Source of the DNA: Candidatus Brevibacterium intestinavium
GTDB lineage: Bacteria; Actinomycetota; Actinomycetes; Actinomycetales; Brevibacteriaceae
Direction: 5' to 3'
Assembly (NCBI GenBank): GCA_019117545.1
Contig: DWZN01000141.1
Span: 1 to 42,188 of the forward strand
DNA length: 42,188 bases
This document shows, one piece after another, positions 41,722 to 42,188 of this stretch; within the stretch, counting starts at the first letter, position 1; each line of letters starts with the position of its first letter. The notes under the pieces were generated by a model. It was not told where the DNA came from. It saw only the letters and a program-made list of their open reading frames with translations, and did not search any database. A program made the position numbers and the translations under genes.

Positions 41722-42188
41722 TCAGGCGCGATCTCGGTCGAGGTGCTCGGCGCGGGCCGCGGACAGCCGCTCGAGCAGGAGCGCGACGGCCGCGGGGTCG
41801 GCGATCCGGCACTGCGCCCGCGTCGGGGCGCGCCCGACCTTCACCGACAGCCCCGCGGAGAGCGAGGGCTCGGCGGCGTTCGGGTCGCTGAGCTGCTCGA
41901 GGGCGGCGAAGGCGTCCTCGTCGGTGACGTCGTCGCCGAAGTACGCCATCGCGGTGGGCTGCTCGGCTCGGGCCAGCAGCCGCAGACCGTCGCCCTTCGT
42001 CGCCTGCTTGACCGCGAGTTCGGTGATGTCGTGGCCTTCGATGACGCGGATGTCGGGGTAGTCCGCGGACACCGCAGCGGCGTGATCGTGCAGGGTCGCG
42101 GCGAGTTCGGGGTCGAGGCCGCGGGTGTGGACGGTTCGCGAATACGGTTTGGCCTCGACGCGGACACCGGAGAATCCGTCCCGGTCCG
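41722..42188 (-). CDS. otsB: Trehalose-6-phosphate phosphatase, C-terminal part (cut by window end)
   Basis: About 155 residues of the C-terminal half are present; the start lies beyond the window. The visible protein has VRVEAKPYSRTVHTRG near its beginning and the HAD-family motif YFGDDVTDEDAF with its Mg-binding Asp residues, both typical of OtsB, which removes phosphate from trehalose-6-phosphate. The end has a short helical tail. The frame is open up to the window edge. It is convergent with the second LacI gene; a short palindrome GCCGCTGCAGCGGC (41644-41657) lies between them. otsA is probably just outside. Confidence 0.9.
   Translation of the reverse strand, partial: DRDGFSGVRVEAKPYSRTVHTRGLDPELAATLHDHAAAVSADYPDIRVIEGHDITELAVKQATKGDGLRLLARAEQPTAMAYFGDDVTDEDAFAALEQLSDPNAAEPSLSAGLSVKVGRAPTRAQCRIADPAAVALLLERLSAARAEHLDRDRA

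Overview
The window is GC-rich, densely coded actinobacterial chromosome. I recognise a mycothiol gene set (mshA, S-(hydroxymethyl)mycothiol dehydrogenase), SenX3-RegX3 with PhoU, CarD, an LpqE-like lipoprotein, a MetP/MetS methionine/alanine importer, DUF222-HNH and DUF4032 proteins. The block lpqE / carD-ispD-ispF ... cysS-rlmB matches an order known from Mycobacterium. The whole set fits Micrococcales, most likely a Brevibacterium-like organism; genus is an inference. I see no rRNA, tRNA, CRISPR, prophage or insertion sequence.

Layout. 1-5.2 kb: a DUF222-HNH nuclease-like protein, a luciferase-like flavin oxidoreductase and a secreted NlpC/P60 cell-wall hydrolase ending in a strong terminator. 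5.3-11.5 kb: aminopeptidase N (minus), an aromatic acid exporter-like membrane protein, and a divergent XRE-cupin regulator / AzlCD branched-chain amino acid exporter unit. 11.7-15.1 kb: DUF2516 protein, alpha/beta hydrolase, mshA, YbjN protein and DUF1801 protein, all plus strand. 15.2-19.7 kb: GNAT plus BASS transporter (minus), phosphoglycerate mutase, and a divergent LysR / EamA exporter pair. 19.7-22.8 kb: phoU diverging from senX3-regX3, with PHO-box-like repeats between them. 22.8-26.6 kb: LpqE-like lipoprotein diverging from carD-ispD-ispF-ketopantoate reductase-like, four genes joined by 4-base stop/start overlaps, with ispD apparently starting at CTG. 26.6-32.1 kb: a minus-strand block (amino acid permease, metallo-beta-lactamase fold hydrolase plus mycothiol-dependent formaldehyde dehydrogenase, metP-metS). 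32.3-34.8 kb: cysS and rlmB. 34.9-36.4 kb: a second amino acid permease. 36.5-41.6 kb: a degenerate, permease-less ABC ATPase, a kinase-like DUF4032 protein and an SDR on the minus strand, facing two overlapping LacI regulators. The window closes inside trehalose-6-phosphate phosphatase.

Three genome-level habits stand out. Many genes have a TANNNT box exactly 6-7 bases before an ATG/GTG, as expected for leaderless mRNAs. Several gene ends run into short tandem repeats whose period is a multiple of three (21, 24 or 27 bp), some lying in frame behind the stop codon. Several conserved enzymes carry extra Ala/Gly/Asp/Glu-rich low-complexity segments (IspD, SenX3, AzlD, PepN, DUF222).

The best candidate for an undescribed system is the 36.5-41.6 kb locus: the ABC-like protein keeps Walker A and B but has lost the signature, Q-loop and H-loop residues, while the neighbouring DUF4032 protein keeps a complete set of kinase-like catalytic residues.
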